From the NCBI GenBank assembly GCA_003151235.1, contig PLWZ01000037.1:1-64000 (forward strand): 64,000 nt of DNA, read 5' to 3'. The position numbers and the translations under genes were made by a program. This DNA is from Acidimicrobiaceae bacterium. Lineage in GTDB: Bacteria > Actinomycetota > Acidimicrobiia > Acidimicrobiales > RAAP-2. How positions within the stretch are numbered: position 1 is the stretch's first letter; every line of letters starts with the position of its first letter. Below the pieces are notes generated by a model. The model searched no databases, had not been told where the DNA came from, and was given only the letters and a program-made list of their open reading frames with translations. This document shows positions 34,401 to 42,050 of the stretch, piece by piece.

Positions 34401-35197
34401 GCGATCAGGACCCCGCTCATCGCCACCGGGCGATGCTTGGTCACCACGACCCCGCCGGCCCGTTCGGCGGTGACCACATAGGCGCCATAGGTCGCCGACG
34501 GTGAGATCGAGAACGCGACGTCGGTCGGCCGGTTTCCCAAGACCCCGAGCGAGATGAGCTGGTTGCCGGTCCGTCCCCACAGTTGGTAGGTCCGGTCCGA
34601 CGGCAGGGCCGGCAGACTCTTGTTGACCAGGTACGCAGTGCCCGACGGGAGAATGGCCATGGCGGCGGCGGTCGTACCCGAGCCGGCGCTGTCGAGATTC
34701 ACCTTCTGTGCGGCCGGGTCTGCGAACGCGCTCTGGACCAGATGGCTCAGGCCCTGGGACGCGTCGGCGGCACTCAGCGATCCGACCCGGTCGTTGAGCC
34801 GGACCATCTGCACGCTGAGCAGAGCGACGACCACGAGCGCCGCGGCGATGCCGAACACCGCCGCTCGCCGGGTCGCGATGCGCATGCGCTCGGAAGGCTG
34901 GGATCGGCGCGGGCCGGCGGTGGCCGCCGGTAGCGACGTGATGATGGTCCGGGGCTCTTCGGAGCGGGGGAGCTCACCGATCCGGCCCGCGATCTCGTTC
35001 CAGAGATGCGCCGGTGCCTCCCCCCCGGCGTTTCCCAAGAGCGCCGCCACCTGCTGGTGCTGCGCGACCTCCTCGGCGCAGCGGGGGCACTGGGAAAGAT
35101 GGTCCCGGATGGCCTCGGCCTCATCGGCGTCCATCGCATCGAGCGCGTACGCCCCGAGCGATTCGATCAACTCCTCGTGGTTCACGAATCGATCCAT
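34397..35197 (-). CDS. anti-sigma factor, RskA-like with zinc (ZAS) motif
   Basis: 266 residues. The cytoplasmic N-terminus has the zinc anti-sigma signature HLSQCPRCAEEV (HxxxCxxC) within a helical ASD domain. One membrane helix follows (AVFGIAAALVVVALLSVQMV), then an exported RskA-type domain (PSDRTYQLWGRTGNQLISLG). It should hold the ECF sigma factor inactive at the membrane until proteolysis on a signal. Its ATG 35197 lies inside the 3' end of the sigma gene (16-base overlap), the usual way of coupling the two. Confidence 0.92.
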   Translation of the reverse strand: MDRFVNHEELIESLGAYALDAMDADEAEAIRDHLSQCPRCAEEVAQHQQVAALLGNAGGEAPAHLWNEIAGRIGELPRSEEPRTIITSLPAATAGPRRSQPSERMRIATRRAAVFGIAAALVVVALLSVQMVRLNDRVGSLSAADASQGLSHLVQSAFADPAAQKVNLDSAGSGTTAAAMAILPSGTAYLVNKSLPALPSDRTYQLWGRTGNQLISLGVLGNRPTDVAFSISPSATYGAYVVTAERAGGVVVTKHRPVAMSGVLIA

Positions 35198-35766
35198 GGA
35201 GACTCCACGCCGTGCTCGGTGAGCAGGGTCCGAAGGCGGCGAAGCCCCGAACGGATCCGACTCTTGATGGTCCCTTCGGGCTCGCCAAGCAGCGACGCCA
35301 CATCCCGGTAGGTCTTGCCCCCGAAGTAGGCCAGCTCGATCGCCTGGCGCTCCACGTCGGGCAACGTCTCCACCGCGGTCTTCACCTGGTCGGCGACGGC
35401 CAGGTCCCACACGTAGTGCTCGAGGTCGTACCCGGCCGTCGCCCGGTCCGACGCCGTCCGCTGCTCCCTCGCGTGGCGCGCCGTCTCGGCGCGCACCAGA
35501 TCGACCGCCCGGCTGTGCGCCTTCGTAAGCAGCAGGGTACGGAGCGGGGCCCGCCCGACATCGAACTGCTCGGGCTGCTTCCACAGCCCGAGAAAGACGT
35601 CCTGGGTGACCTCCTCGGCCAGCGTGGCCGAACCGAGGACACGGCGCGCCAGCCCGTGGACGGCGCCGCTATGGCGCCGGAACACCTCGGCCAGCGCGGC
35701 GTCCTGCCAGCGACCGATGGCCGCCACCAGTGCGCCGTCGCCGGCCGTCTCGAATTCCATGGTCAT
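35182..35766 (-). CDS. ECF RNA polymerase sigma factor (SigK-like)
   Basis: 194-residue ECF sigma factor: region 2 (FRRHSGAVHGLARRVLGSATLAEEVTQDVFLGLW) and region 4 (ELAYFGGKTYRDVASLLGEPEGTIKSRIRSGLRRLR, a clear helix-turn-helix). The paired RskA-like anti-sigma suggests the SigK group. It reads MTMEF, with ATG 35766 or 35760. A CATCC-N16-CCGTAG promoter ends six bases before ATG 35766, so the mRNA may start on or next to the ATG, giving leaderless expression and autoregulation. Confidence 0.92.
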   Translation of the reverse strand: MTMEFETAGDGALVAAIGRWQDAALAEVFRRHSGAVHGLARRVLGSATLAEEVTQDVFLGLWKQPEQFDVGRAPLRTLLLTKAHSRAVDLVRAETARHAREQRTASDRATAGYDLEHYVWDLAVADQVKTAVETLPDVERQAIELAYFGGKTYRDVASLLGEPEGTIKSRIRSGLRRLRTLLTEHGVESPWIDS

Positions 35767-35771
35767 GGGTT

Positions 35772-35798
35772 CTACGGAGCCGATCCCGTCGCCGGATG
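35772..35798 (-). promoter_or_regulatory. ECF-type promoter of the sigma operon
   Basis: Minus strand: CATCC (35798-35794), a 16-base spacer, then CCGTAG (35777-35772). The same layout occurs at two other sites in this cluster. The published M. tuberculosis SigK consensus is CCATCC / CCGAAT, so these are good candidates for promoters read by the encoded sigma factor. The TSS would fall at about 35765, on the ATG. Confidence 0.55.
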
Positions 35799-35883
35799 AT
35801 GGAGCATCAAAGTCTTCACTGCCGGCGTCGCGACGTTATCCCTGTTCTTCCAGGTCAACGGCCCGACCCGCAGAGCAGCGGGC

Positions 35884-36090
35884 TCAGTCGCCCGATGTGT
35901 GCACCGCTGCGGCCGGCGTGCCGGTGTTCGCACCGGGTGCCGCCTGTTCGCCCTCGAGGCCGTTCTTGAACTCGTTGCGTGCAGTCCCGAGTGACCGGGC
36001 CAGTTTCGGGATCTGACTTCCTCCGAAGAGCACGACCACGACGACCACCAAGACGATGATCCCGTCGATTCCGAATATCTCACCAAGCAC
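35884..36090 (-). CDS. tatA: Sec-independent translocase subunit TatA
   Basis: 68 residues from GTG 36090, with ribosome-binding site GAGAGGAG in front. The structure is that of TatA: a short periplasmic start, one membrane helix (GIIVLVVVVVVLFGGSQIPK), the hinge FGG, and the amphipathic helix (LARSLGTARNEFKNGLEG) with a polar tail. It forms the pore for folded proteins. Gene order places it next to a protein with its own Tat signal, so the pair is functionally linked. No tatC is in the window. Confidence 0.92.
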   Translation of the reverse strand: MLGEIFGIDGIIVLVVVVVVLFGGSQIPKLARSLGTARNEFKNGLEGEQAAPGANTGTPAAAVHTSGD

Positions 36091-36169
36091 CGCAGTGCTC
36101 CTCTCTCCACCGCTTTGGGGTGGCGCTTCTCCAATGGTTGAACAGGTTGCGTTGGGTGGTTCGAGCGAC

Positions 36170-36601
36170 TCAGACCGGTCGGTCCGAGTCCGGCCAGGTC
36201 GTGTCGACGACACCGCCGCCGACCACGTCGATGCGATGCACCGTCGGGTCCTCCGGGGCGTGGCGTCGGCGGAGCTCGTAAGCGCCCTCGAGCAGGTGGC
36301 CGAACACGGCCGCGTACACGGGCGAACCCGGCGCGGGCCGAAGGCGGACGGCCACGTGGGTGCCGTCCCATTCGGACGGCAGGCGCCGGATCTCGATCTC
36401 GGTGCCGTCGAGGCGCTGCGGGGTCCGCACGACGGCCGCACCGAAATCGCCCCCTATGTCGAGCACCACCGGCCCGAGGCTCGGCCCGGTCATCTCCTCG
36501 ACGTGCACGTGGCCGCCATGTTCGTGGGTGTGGGTGTGGCCGCCGTGTTCGTGGGCAGCGCGTGCGTGATGGACGGCCACCGAGTCATCGACGCTGGTCA
36601 C
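36170..36601 (-). CDS. His-rich hypothetical protein
   Basis: 143 residues from GTG 36601, which overlaps the stop of the upstream gene (GTGA). The N-terminal ~35 residues hold a dense His cluster (HHARAAHEHGGHTHTHEHGGHVHVEE), a likely metal-binding arm for nickel, zinc or copper. The remaining beta-rich part ends in VHRIDVVGGGVVDTTW. No signal peptide is visible. It belongs to the ECF-controlled unit with the Tat-signal protein; a role in metal handling is inferred from composition only. Confidence 0.65.
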   Translation of the reverse strand: MTSVDDSVAVHHARAAHEHGGHTHTHEHGGHVHVEEMTGPSLGPVVLDIGGDFGAAVVRTPQRLDGTEIEIRRLPSEWDGTHVAVRLRPAPGSPVYAAVFGHLLEGAYELRRRHAPEDPTVHRIDVVGGGVVDTTWPDSDRPV

Positions 36602-36894
36602 TTGGCCGCACCGAAGAGGCGGTTGGCGAGGCCGGGGTCGTTGACCGTGAACTCCCGCTCCCCCATGAACAGGCTCATCTCGCCGCTCTTCAGGTCGGTG
36701 ATGTGGGCGATCAGGGGCTGGGTCATCGACGGGGTGTTCGCGACGGCCGTTGTGGCGGCGTCGTCGGCGGCCGGTGCCTCGTCCTCGGCGGTCGAGAGGA
36801 GCGCCGGGAGCCCCGGCATCGCCGAGGCCGTGGCGATGGCGGCCGCACCCAGCGAACCCCGGATGAGGAAGGTTCGACGACTCAGTTCAGGCAT
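36598..36894 (-). CDS. Tat-exported small protein
   Basis: 98 residues from ATG 36894. The N-terminus is a textbook twin-arginine signal (LSRRTFLIRGSLGAAAIATASA), with likely cleavage near residue 31. The short mature part is Ala/Asp-rich at first and ends in a beta-like stretch (KSGEMSLFMGEREFTVNDPGLANRLF). I do not recognise the family. It is first in a minus-strand unit whose ECF-type promoter is at 36963-36989, followed by the His-rich protein and then tatA. Confidence 0.72.
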   Translation of the reverse strand: MPELSRRTFLIRGSLGAAAIATASAMPGLPALLSTAEDEAPAADDAATTAVANTPSMTQPLIAHITDLKSGEMSLFMGEREFTVNDPGLANRLFGAAK

Positions 36895-36962
36895 GCGCGT
36901 TGCCCTTTCGTTTGAGACCACCGGTCGACGTTCGCAGGGCCGGTCTCGGCCCGCACTATCTA

Positions 36963-36989
36963 GTTCGTAACCGACTCCGAGCCTGGATG
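36963..36989 (-). promoter_or_regulatory. ECF-type promoter of the Tat-protein operon
   Basis: Minus strand: CATCC (36989-36985), a 16-base spacer, then ACGAAC (36968-36963), followed by a leader of about 60 bases to the ATG at 36894. It matches the other two sites in this cluster in sequence and spacing and is back to back with the one that faces the DUF4331 gene. Confidence 0.55.
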
Positions 36990-37011
36990 TCAGAAATCTT
37001 CGAATTCGTGT

Positions 37012-37038
37012 CATCCAGATGGCGCTTTCGCTACGGAT
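37012..37038 (+). promoter_or_regulatory. ECF-type promoter of the DUF4331 gene
   Basis: Plus strand: CATCC (37012-37016), a 16-base spacer, then ACGGAT (37033-37038). The predicted leader to ATG 37156 is about 110 bases. The -10 is the weakest of the three, but the spacing is identical. Together with the divergent site 23 bases away it forms a shared control region. Confidence 0.5.
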
Positions 37039-37155
37039 CCCTTGGCAGCAGCCCAAAGCAGGGGCGTTGCCGGGGGTGCTTCACCCGAAGCCTCTCCGCC
37101 AATCGTCAATGTCTCGAAAGTGTCCAAGTAGCCATCGATCCTCAGAGGTGATGCC

Positions 37156-38574
37156 ATGTCCTCCCACCGTGAAGCGCCGGAGATCTCGAAGGACCCGGTT
37201 GCAGACAGCACGGACCTGTATGCGTTCGTCAGTCCCGACAACCCTGACACCGTCACGATCATCGCCAACTACGTGCCGTTGGAGAGCCCCGACGGAGGGC
37301 CCAACTTCTACGAGTTCGGTGACGACGTGTTGTACGCGATCAACATCGACAACAACGGCGACGGCAGGGCCGAAGTGTCGTACCAGTTCCGGTTCACCAA
37401 CACCGTCACGAACCAGGCCACCTTCTTGTACAACACGGGCCCGATCACGTCGCTGACGTCGTCGAGCTGGAACCGGCGCCAGCACTACAGCGTGACCCGC
37501 GTTGCACACGGCAGGTCCCAGGTGCTCGGCACGAACCTCGCCTGCCCGCCGTGCAACATCGGCCCGTTGTCCACGCCGAACTACCCGGCGCTGGCCCAGG
37601 CCGCCGTCCACTCCCTCTCCGGGAGCAGGCAGGTCTTCGCCGGGCAGCGAGCCGAGGGCTTCTTCGTCGACCTCGGATCGATCTTCGACCTCGCGAACCT
37701 GCGGCCCTTCGAGGCTGACCACGCGACCTTCGGTCTCGCCGACACCGGACTCGGGGCCATGGCCGCCGGCGTGAACTCGACGTCGGGCGTCAACGTGCAC
37801 TCGATCGCCCTCCAGGTGCCGAAGACCGACCTGGCCAAGGGTGGCGGGTCCGCCTCCGACGCCACCTCGGCCGCATCGGTGATCGGCGTGTGGACGACGG
37901 CCTCTCGCCAGAAGGCACGGGTGCTGAACGCCAAGGGCACCGAGGTCCAGTCGGGCCCGTGGGTCCAGGTCTCGAGGCTCGGGAATCCGCTCGTGAACGA
38001 GGTGGTCGTTCCGATGTCGGTGAAGGACTTCTGGAACGCCCAGGCTCCGGCCGGCGACAAACAGTTCACCGCGGCGGTGCTCAACCCCGAGCTCGCCCAG
38101 CTGCTGCCGGTCCTGTACCCGGGTGTGTTCCCGAACCTGGCCGCGTACAACAAGGCCGCCCCGCACCGGGCCGACCTCGTGGCCATCTTCCTGACGGGCA
38201 TCCCGACCGGGGTCGTCACGGGGTTCCAGAACTCCATGGGCACCACCCAAGCCGACCTGTTGCGTCTCAACATGGCCGTCCCCCCGACGACGTCGGGTGC
38301 GAGCAACATCGGCCTGATCGGCAACGACGCAGCCGGGTGGCCGAACGGCCGGCGGGTGTTCGACGACGTGGTCACGATCGCGCTGCGCGCGGTCGCTGGG
38401 GCCACGCTGCCGCTCGTCGACAAGAGCTTCACCCCGGACAAGGCCGCCGCAGCGGTCACAGACGGCCTGACATCGGGCCCGACGGACCTGACCGCCATGG
38501 GCACCCAGTCCTACCTGCCGGGCTTCCCCTATCTCGGGGTGCCGCACGGTGGGTTCGCCGCCGGGGCCGCCTGA
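37156..38574 (+). CDS. DUF4331 domain-containing protein
   Basis: 472-residue DUF4331 protein. It opens MSSHREAPEISKDPVADSTDLYAFVSPD, the usual start of the family with its conserved SSHREAP and DLYAF motifs, then EFGDDVLYAINIDNNGDG, a Ca-binding-like Asp/Asn cluster. Members are often secreted, but no signal peptide is seen here, and the export route is unclear. Function is unknown in the literature I can recall. It faces away from the ECF sigma cluster, with an ECF-type promoter in front and two terminators behind. Confidence 0.9.
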   Translation: MSSHREAPEISKDPVADSTDLYAFVSPDNPDTVTIIANYVPLESPDGGPNFYEFGDDVLYAINIDNNGDGRAEVSYQFRFTNTVTNQATFLYNTGPITSLTSSSWNRRQHYSVTRVAHGRSQVLGTNLACPPCNIGPLSTPNYPALAQAAVHSLSGSRQVFAGQRAEGFFVDLGSIFDLANLRPFEADHATFGLADTGLGAMAAGVNSTSGVNVHSIALQVPKTDLAKGGGSASDATSAASVIGVWTTASRQKARVLNAKGTEVQSGPWVQVSRLGNPLVNEVVVPMSVKDFWNAQAPAGDKQFTAAVLNPELAQLLPVLYPGVFPNLAAYNKAAPHRADLVAIFLTGIPTGVVTGFQNSMGTTQADLLRLNMAVPPTTSGASNIGLIGNDAAGWPNGRRVFDDVVTIALRAVAGATLPLVDKSFTPDKAAAAVTDGLTSGPTDLTAMGTQSYLPGFPYLGVPHGGFAAGAA

Positions 38575-38590
38575 TCCGGCTCCAGCGGTT

Positions 38591-38632
38591 CTGGCACTCC
38601 CGAGGTCGCCCCCTTGGCCTCGGGAGTGCCAG
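38591..38632 (+). terminator. terminator after the DUF4331 gene (first hairpin)
   Basis: Perfect 15-base-pair stem, CTGGCACTCCCGAGG and its complement, with a 12-base loop, beginning 17 bases after the DUF4331 stop. It is followed by a second hairpin in the same gap (38649-38685), so read-through into the ferritin-like gene should be low. Confidence 0.75.
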
Positions 38633-38648
38633 CAGTACAAGCAGCAAC

Positions 38649-38685
38649 CAAACGGCCCGTCGGGTCCGCCCCGGCGGGCCGTTTG
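38649..38685 (+). terminator. second terminator in the DUF4331 / ferritin-like gap
   Basis: Stem CAAACGGCCCG / CGGGCCGTTTG (11 base pairs) with a 15-base GC-rich loop, followed by TCGTT. The remaining bases of the 340-base gap (38686-38914) hold no gene I can support; they must carry the promoter of the ferritin-like gene. Confidence 0.7.
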
Positions 38686-38914
38686 TCGTTCCGGCCCCAA
38701 CCCTCACGTGCTCCGAGGAGGCCTCCCCGACATCGGCCTGAATACGAGGTCCGAGGGAACGCAAAATCGCCGGGGCGATCCGGAAACGGGTCCGCTAATG
38801 TCCAGCTCGATGAGGGTGTCTTGCGACGGCGTCCATTGACTCTGCCGAGCACCGACGACTGACATTTGCAGGCAACCCACGATCCACGACGACGGTCGGC
38901 AACGAAGAAGAGAC

Positions 38915-39760
38915 GTGGGAACTGACATAGCCAAACTCATTCAACGATCGGCTCGCCTCGAGATCGACGACATCGACTTCGATGCGTTCCGAACGCAACG
39001 TCTCGACCCGAACGCACTTCGGTGCCTGCGGTACATGCACGACGTCGAGGGGCACACCATCTGCTACCTCCGCGACATCCTGGTGACCCGGGTCCATCGC
39101 GACCCCGAGCTGACGGCGTTTCTCGCATGCTGGAGCTACGAGGAGCACTGGCACGGTGAAGCCCTCGCCCGGGTCCTCGACGCTCACGGCGAGGCGTCCG
39201 GGCAGTCACGGCTCGCCAACATGCGCCAGCACCTGCCGAAGGCCGACTCGCTCCGCCCGGCGATATTCAGCGCCATCTCGGCCGTCACCAAGCATCTCCC
39301 GGCCGTGCACATGGCCTGGGGAGCGGTGAACGAGTTCTCGACCCAGACCGGGTACGCCCGGCTGATCGAAAAGGCCAAGCACCCGGTGCTGACCGAGCTC
39401 CTCCGCAGGATCATGCGGCAGGAGGGTCGCCACATCGACTTCTACGCAAGCGAAGCCGGTCGGCGACTCGGCGCAAGCAGGTCGGCGCGGCAACTGACCA
39501 GATACTCGCTGCGCCACTTCTGGGGACCCGTCGGGTCCGGGGTGATGCCCGAGCCCGAGATCCGGTTCCTGGCCACTTACCTGTTCGGCGACGAGCGGGG
39601 CCGCAGTGCGGCCAAACGTGTCGACCGCCAGATCGATCGGCTCCCGGGCCTACAGGGCCTGCACCTGCTCGACACAGCCATCGGCGATGCTCTCGCGCAT
39701 GGTGTGCGGGCGGTGCCGTCGGCCGAAACCCGACGCGAGGACATCGCAGCGGCGTCCTAG
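38915..39760 (+). CDS. ferritin-like di-iron protein
   Basis: 281 residues from GTG 38915. The helical protein carries two motifs typical of di-iron carboxylate folds: WSYEEHWHGEAL (ExxH-like) and RRIMRQEGRHIDFYASEAG (E...H). These would make one iron pair inside a four-helix bundle, as in acyl-ACP desaturases, AurF-like N-oxygenases or other ferritin-like enzymes. The substrate is unknown. The N-terminal ~45 residues lack the motifs. It is probably monocistronic; the methyltransferase starts 83 bases after its stop. Confidence 0.75.
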   Translation: MGTDIAKLIQRSARLEIDDIDFDAFRTQRLDPNALRCLRYMHDVEGHTICYLRDILVTRVHRDPELTAFLACWSYEEHWHGEALARVLDAHGEASGQSRLANMRQHLPKADSLRPAIFSAISAVTKHLPAVHMAWGAVNEFSTQTGYARLIEKAKHPVLTELLRRIMRQEGRHIDFYASEAGRRLGASRSARQLTRYSLRHFWGPVGSGVMPEPEIRFLATYLFGDERGRSAAKRVDRQIDRLPGLQGLHLLDTAIGDALAHGVRAVPSAETRREDIAAAS

Positions 39761-39843
39761 CCGCCACTCGAGGTCTCCACCCTCGAACGGCTCGCCTCGT
39801 CGTCCCCTACGGGTGCGCGCACGCCCCCCATAAGCTCCCGAAG

Positions 39844-40782
39844 GTGGCCGACAACGGGGGCTGGGAGGACTGGCGGTGGGATGAGACGCTCTTCGCCGGG
39901 GCGGCCGCGCACTACCTCAACGGGCGGTTGCCTTATGCCGACGGCCTCGCGGACGCGCTGACAGAGGCGTTGGCGCTCGACGGCCGCGGGCGGCTGCTCG
40001 ACGTGGGATGTGGCCCCGGCGTCGTGACGCTCCGGCTCGCCGACCGCTTCCAGGCGGTGGTGGGGCTCGATCCCGATGTCGACATGCTCGACGAGGCCGA
40101 GCGCGAAGCCGCGCGACTGAAGGTGACCAACGCCACCTGGGTGCAGATGCGGGCGGAGGCGCTGCCCGGGTCGCTCGGTACGTTCCGAGCTGCGACCTTC
40201 GCGCAATCCTTCCACTGGATGGATCGGCCGACGGTCGCAGCTGCGGTCAAGGGAATGCTCGAGACCGGCGGCTCGGCCGTGCTGATCCACGCCCCCTCCT
40301 ACCGGGACCAAGGGGTCGTTCAGACGCCGACCCAAGACCCACCGCACCCGCTCCCACCCGACACCGCGATCGGAGAGCTTCGGCGGAGCTATCTCGGGCC
40401 GGACATGCGGGCCGGGCAGGGGATTCGGAACAGCTCGCCCGACGGAGAGGACGTCGTGTTCAGGGCGGCCGGATTCGCACCCGGTCGGAAGTTTATCGTC
40501 ACTGACGGGCGGGTTCTCGAGCGAACCGCCGACGACGTCGTCGCCCACACCTTTTCTTCGTCGTCGACGGCACCACACCTCTTCGGATCGCGCGCCGCCG
40601 AGTTCGAGAATGAACTGCGGGACCTGCTTGCCCAAGCCTCGCGATCGGGTCTCTTCTCGATCCGCCTACCCGACAACGTGATCACCATCTGGGACGTCGA
40701 CTCCGAGGGACCGACTGAGCCCCGGGCGACAAGGGAGGTCCCCGGCGTGACGCTCATCACTCCGACGAGCACAACGACGTAA
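39844..40782 (+). CDS. class I SAM-dependent methyltransferase
   Basis: 312 residues from GTG 39844. The SAM-binding core is RLLDVGCGPGVVTLRLADRF, then GLDPDVDMLDEAE, RAEALPGSLGTFRAATFAQSFHWMD (motif post-I and IV) and the usual strands. The tail (from about residue 240) is not methyltransferase-like and may be a small dimer or regulatory part. Substrate unknown; the ubiE/ Methyltransf_11 group is the closest pattern. Confidence 0.88.
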   Translation: MADNGGWEDWRWDETLFAGAAAHYLNGRLPYADGLADALTEALALDGRGRLLDVGCGPGVVTLRLADRFQAVVGLDPDVDMLDEAEREAARLKVTNATWVQMRAEALPGSLGTFRAATFAQSFHWMDRPTVAAAVKGMLETGGSAVLIHAPSYRDQGVVQTPTQDPPHPLPPDTAIGELRRSYLGPDMRAGQGIRNSSPDGEDVVFRAAGFAPGRKFIVTDGRVLERTADDVVAHTFSSSSTAPHLFGSRAAEFENELRDLLAQASRSGLFSIRLPDNVITIWDVDSEGPTEPRATREVPGVTLITPTSTTT

Positions 40783-40815
40783 ATCGCTCAATCAGGTCCG
40801 GGTCCACGCGACTAC

Positions 40816-41037
40816 ATGTATCGGGACGACCACAACCCACCGCACTACCGCGCGGTCTACGGAGAGCATCAGGCCTGGATCGTCATCGCCAATGGGACGG
40901 TACTGCATGGCACACTCCCCACCCGAGGGCTCCGCCTCGTGCGCACCTGGCACAAGCTGCACCAGAGCGAGCTGGAGGGGGCATGGGAGAGGGCGAAGGC
41001 AAACCAAGCGCCGGGTACGATAGATCCACTGCCATGA
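40816..41037 (+). CDS. DUF4160 protein, N-terminally shortened
   Basis: 73 residues. The core YRDDHNPPHYRAVYGEHQAWIVIANG and the helix LRLVRTWHKLHQSELEGAWERA match DUF4160, but the usual first ~13 residues (a hydrophobic strand) are absent from the ATG start, and upstream in-frame codons do not encode them. It overlaps the DUF2442 gene by four bases (ATGA), as in the widespread DUF4160/DUF2442 pair, which is thought to act as a toxin-antitoxin-like module. The copy may be on the way to decay. Confidence 0.7.
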   Translation: MYRDDHNPPHYRAVYGEHQAWIVIANGTVLHGTLPTRGLRLVRTWHKLHQSELEGAWERAKANQAPGTIDPLP

Positions 41038-41915
41038 AGACCAAGTACAGGATCCCTCATGTCAAGGGCGTCGAGGTGCCGCGAACCCATGTCATGCGGC
41101 TCACTTTCGACGATGGAGTCACCAGGGAGCTCGAGTTCTTAGTCGGTTCGAACCAGGGAACTGTCTTCGCGGCCCTTGATGATCCGGTGTTTTTCGCGCA
41201 AGTTAAGGTGGACCCGGAGAGCCGCACAGTGATATGGCCAAACGGTCTGGACCTCGACCCCGCTGTGCTGCACGGCGACTGCGAACCCGCCGGGGTGTCC
41301 CACTTTCGGGACGTGACTCCTGGAACCAGCCAGGGAGCCGCCGGGTCGTTGCATCCGCCGTCTTCGTCGGATATTTCGTCGGAAATTTTCGGCTGGTGGG
41401 GCTGGGAGGGATCGAACCTCCGACCGAGGGATTATGAGTCCCCTGCTCTGACCACTGAGCTACAGCCCCCAACTGGTGCCTTACCTTCTGGCCCGAAACA
41501 TCGGCTCGTCGTTCTCCCGACACTTCGGCAGGAATCTGTCCTACGGGTCCATCTTGGTGCCGCCCAGCATCTCGCGGGTCGAGTCGGCGTGGCCGGCATG
41601 ATGGGCGGTCTCCTCGATGAGATGGAGGATCACCCACCTGAGGTCGATCGGCTCGCGCAGGTCGAGCAGGACGTGGACGGGCTCACCGGTCCCCTCCCTG
41701 CCGAGACAGGGCACGTCCAGACTCGGTGCCGCCCGCACCACGTCCTCGGTCCGGCGGGCCCGCTCCCGGTACACGCCAACCACCTCGTCGATCGAGCGTT
41801 CAGGACCGACGACGAACTCCTCCCCTCGCTTCGGGAACGGCGCACCGCCGTAGCGGCCGTCGATCCAGCGCCACTCGACATGTGTGAGGTGGTTGATCAC
41901 GCCGATGATCGGTAG
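41034..41915 (+). CDS. DUF2442 protein, reading through into a tRNA antisense
   Basis: From ATG 41034 the first ~85 residues are a normal DUF2442 domain (VKGVEVPRTHVMRLTFDDGVTREL, TVIWPNGLDLDPAVLHGD). The family usually stops near codon 85-95. Here the frame continues through the antisense of the CAT tRNA gene and into the antisense of the DinB gene up to 41915, giving 293 codons whose later part is clearly not protein-like. The natural stop has been lost or moved by an indel near 41290, so the true product is uncertain. Treat as a degraded partner of the DUF4160 gene. Confidence 0.5.
   Translation: MKTKYRIPHVKGVEVPRTHVMRLTFDDGVTRELEFLVGSNQGTVFAALDDPVFFAQVKVDPESRTVIWPNGLDLDPAVLHGDCEPAGVSHFRDVTPGTSQGAAGSLHPPSSSDISSEIFGWWGWEGSNLRPRDYESPALTTELQPPTGALPSGPKHRLVVLPTLRQESVLRVHLGAAQHLAGRVGVAGMMGGLLDEMEDHPPEVDRLAQVEQDVDGLTGPLPAETGHVQTRCRPHHVLGPAGPLPVHANHLVDRAFRTDDELLPSLRERRTAVAAVDPAPLDMCEVVDHADDR
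41394..41469 (-). tRNA. tRNA with CAT anticodon (Met or Ile2)
   Basis: Complete cloverleaf on the minus strand: acceptor GGGGCTG / CAGCCCC, D-arm with GCTC...GAGC, anticodon loop CTCATAA (anticodon CAT), T-arm GGAGG TTCGATC CCTCC, discriminator A and an encoded CCA at 41396-41394. CAT is shared by elongator Met and lysidine-modified Ile tRNAs; the sequence around the loop (GGGGACTCATAATCCCT) does not settle which. It is not the initiator, since it lacks the three-G/three-C anticodon stem. Confidence 0.92.
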
Positions 41916-42050
41916 CAATCTCGCGTCGGGAGTCCACCGAACCTGTTCGTCGCTTAGGCCCTCCGAGGTCGCGACGACCGCCTCGCGCTTGAACTGCAGA
42001 TACCGGAGCAGCAGTTCGCGCTCGTCGGATGTGGGGACGGGGGCGCTCAC
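41541..42050 (-). CDS. DinB-family (DUF664) protein
   Basis: 169-residue four-helix DinB-like protein. The metal His residues are visible in INHLTHVEWRWIDGRYGG and in LIEETAHHAGHADSTREML near the C-terminus. In Actinobacteria such proteins include mycothiol- or bacillithiol-dependent S-transferases; the DUF664 group is the closest match. Its length is normal. It is convergent with the degraded DUF2442 frame, whose open reading overlaps it on the other strand. Confidence 0.9.
   Translation of the reverse strand: MSAPVPTSDERELLLRYLQFKREAVVATSEGLSDEQVRWTPDARLLPIIGVINHLTHVEWRWIDGRYGGAPFPKRGEEFVVGPERSIDEVVGVYRERARRTEDVVRAAPSLDVPCLGREGTGEPVHVLLDLREPIDLRWVILHLIEETAHHAGHADSTREMLGGTKMDP

Noticed and set aside
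36091-36169. A fourth CATCC-N16 promoter in front of tatA
   Set aside because: No GGATG (minus CATCC) is present in this gap; tatA is probably read from the upstream unit or a different promoter.
41234-41437. Open frame ending in a tRNA-antisense peptide
   Set aside because: Typical spurious product from reading a tRNA gene backwards.
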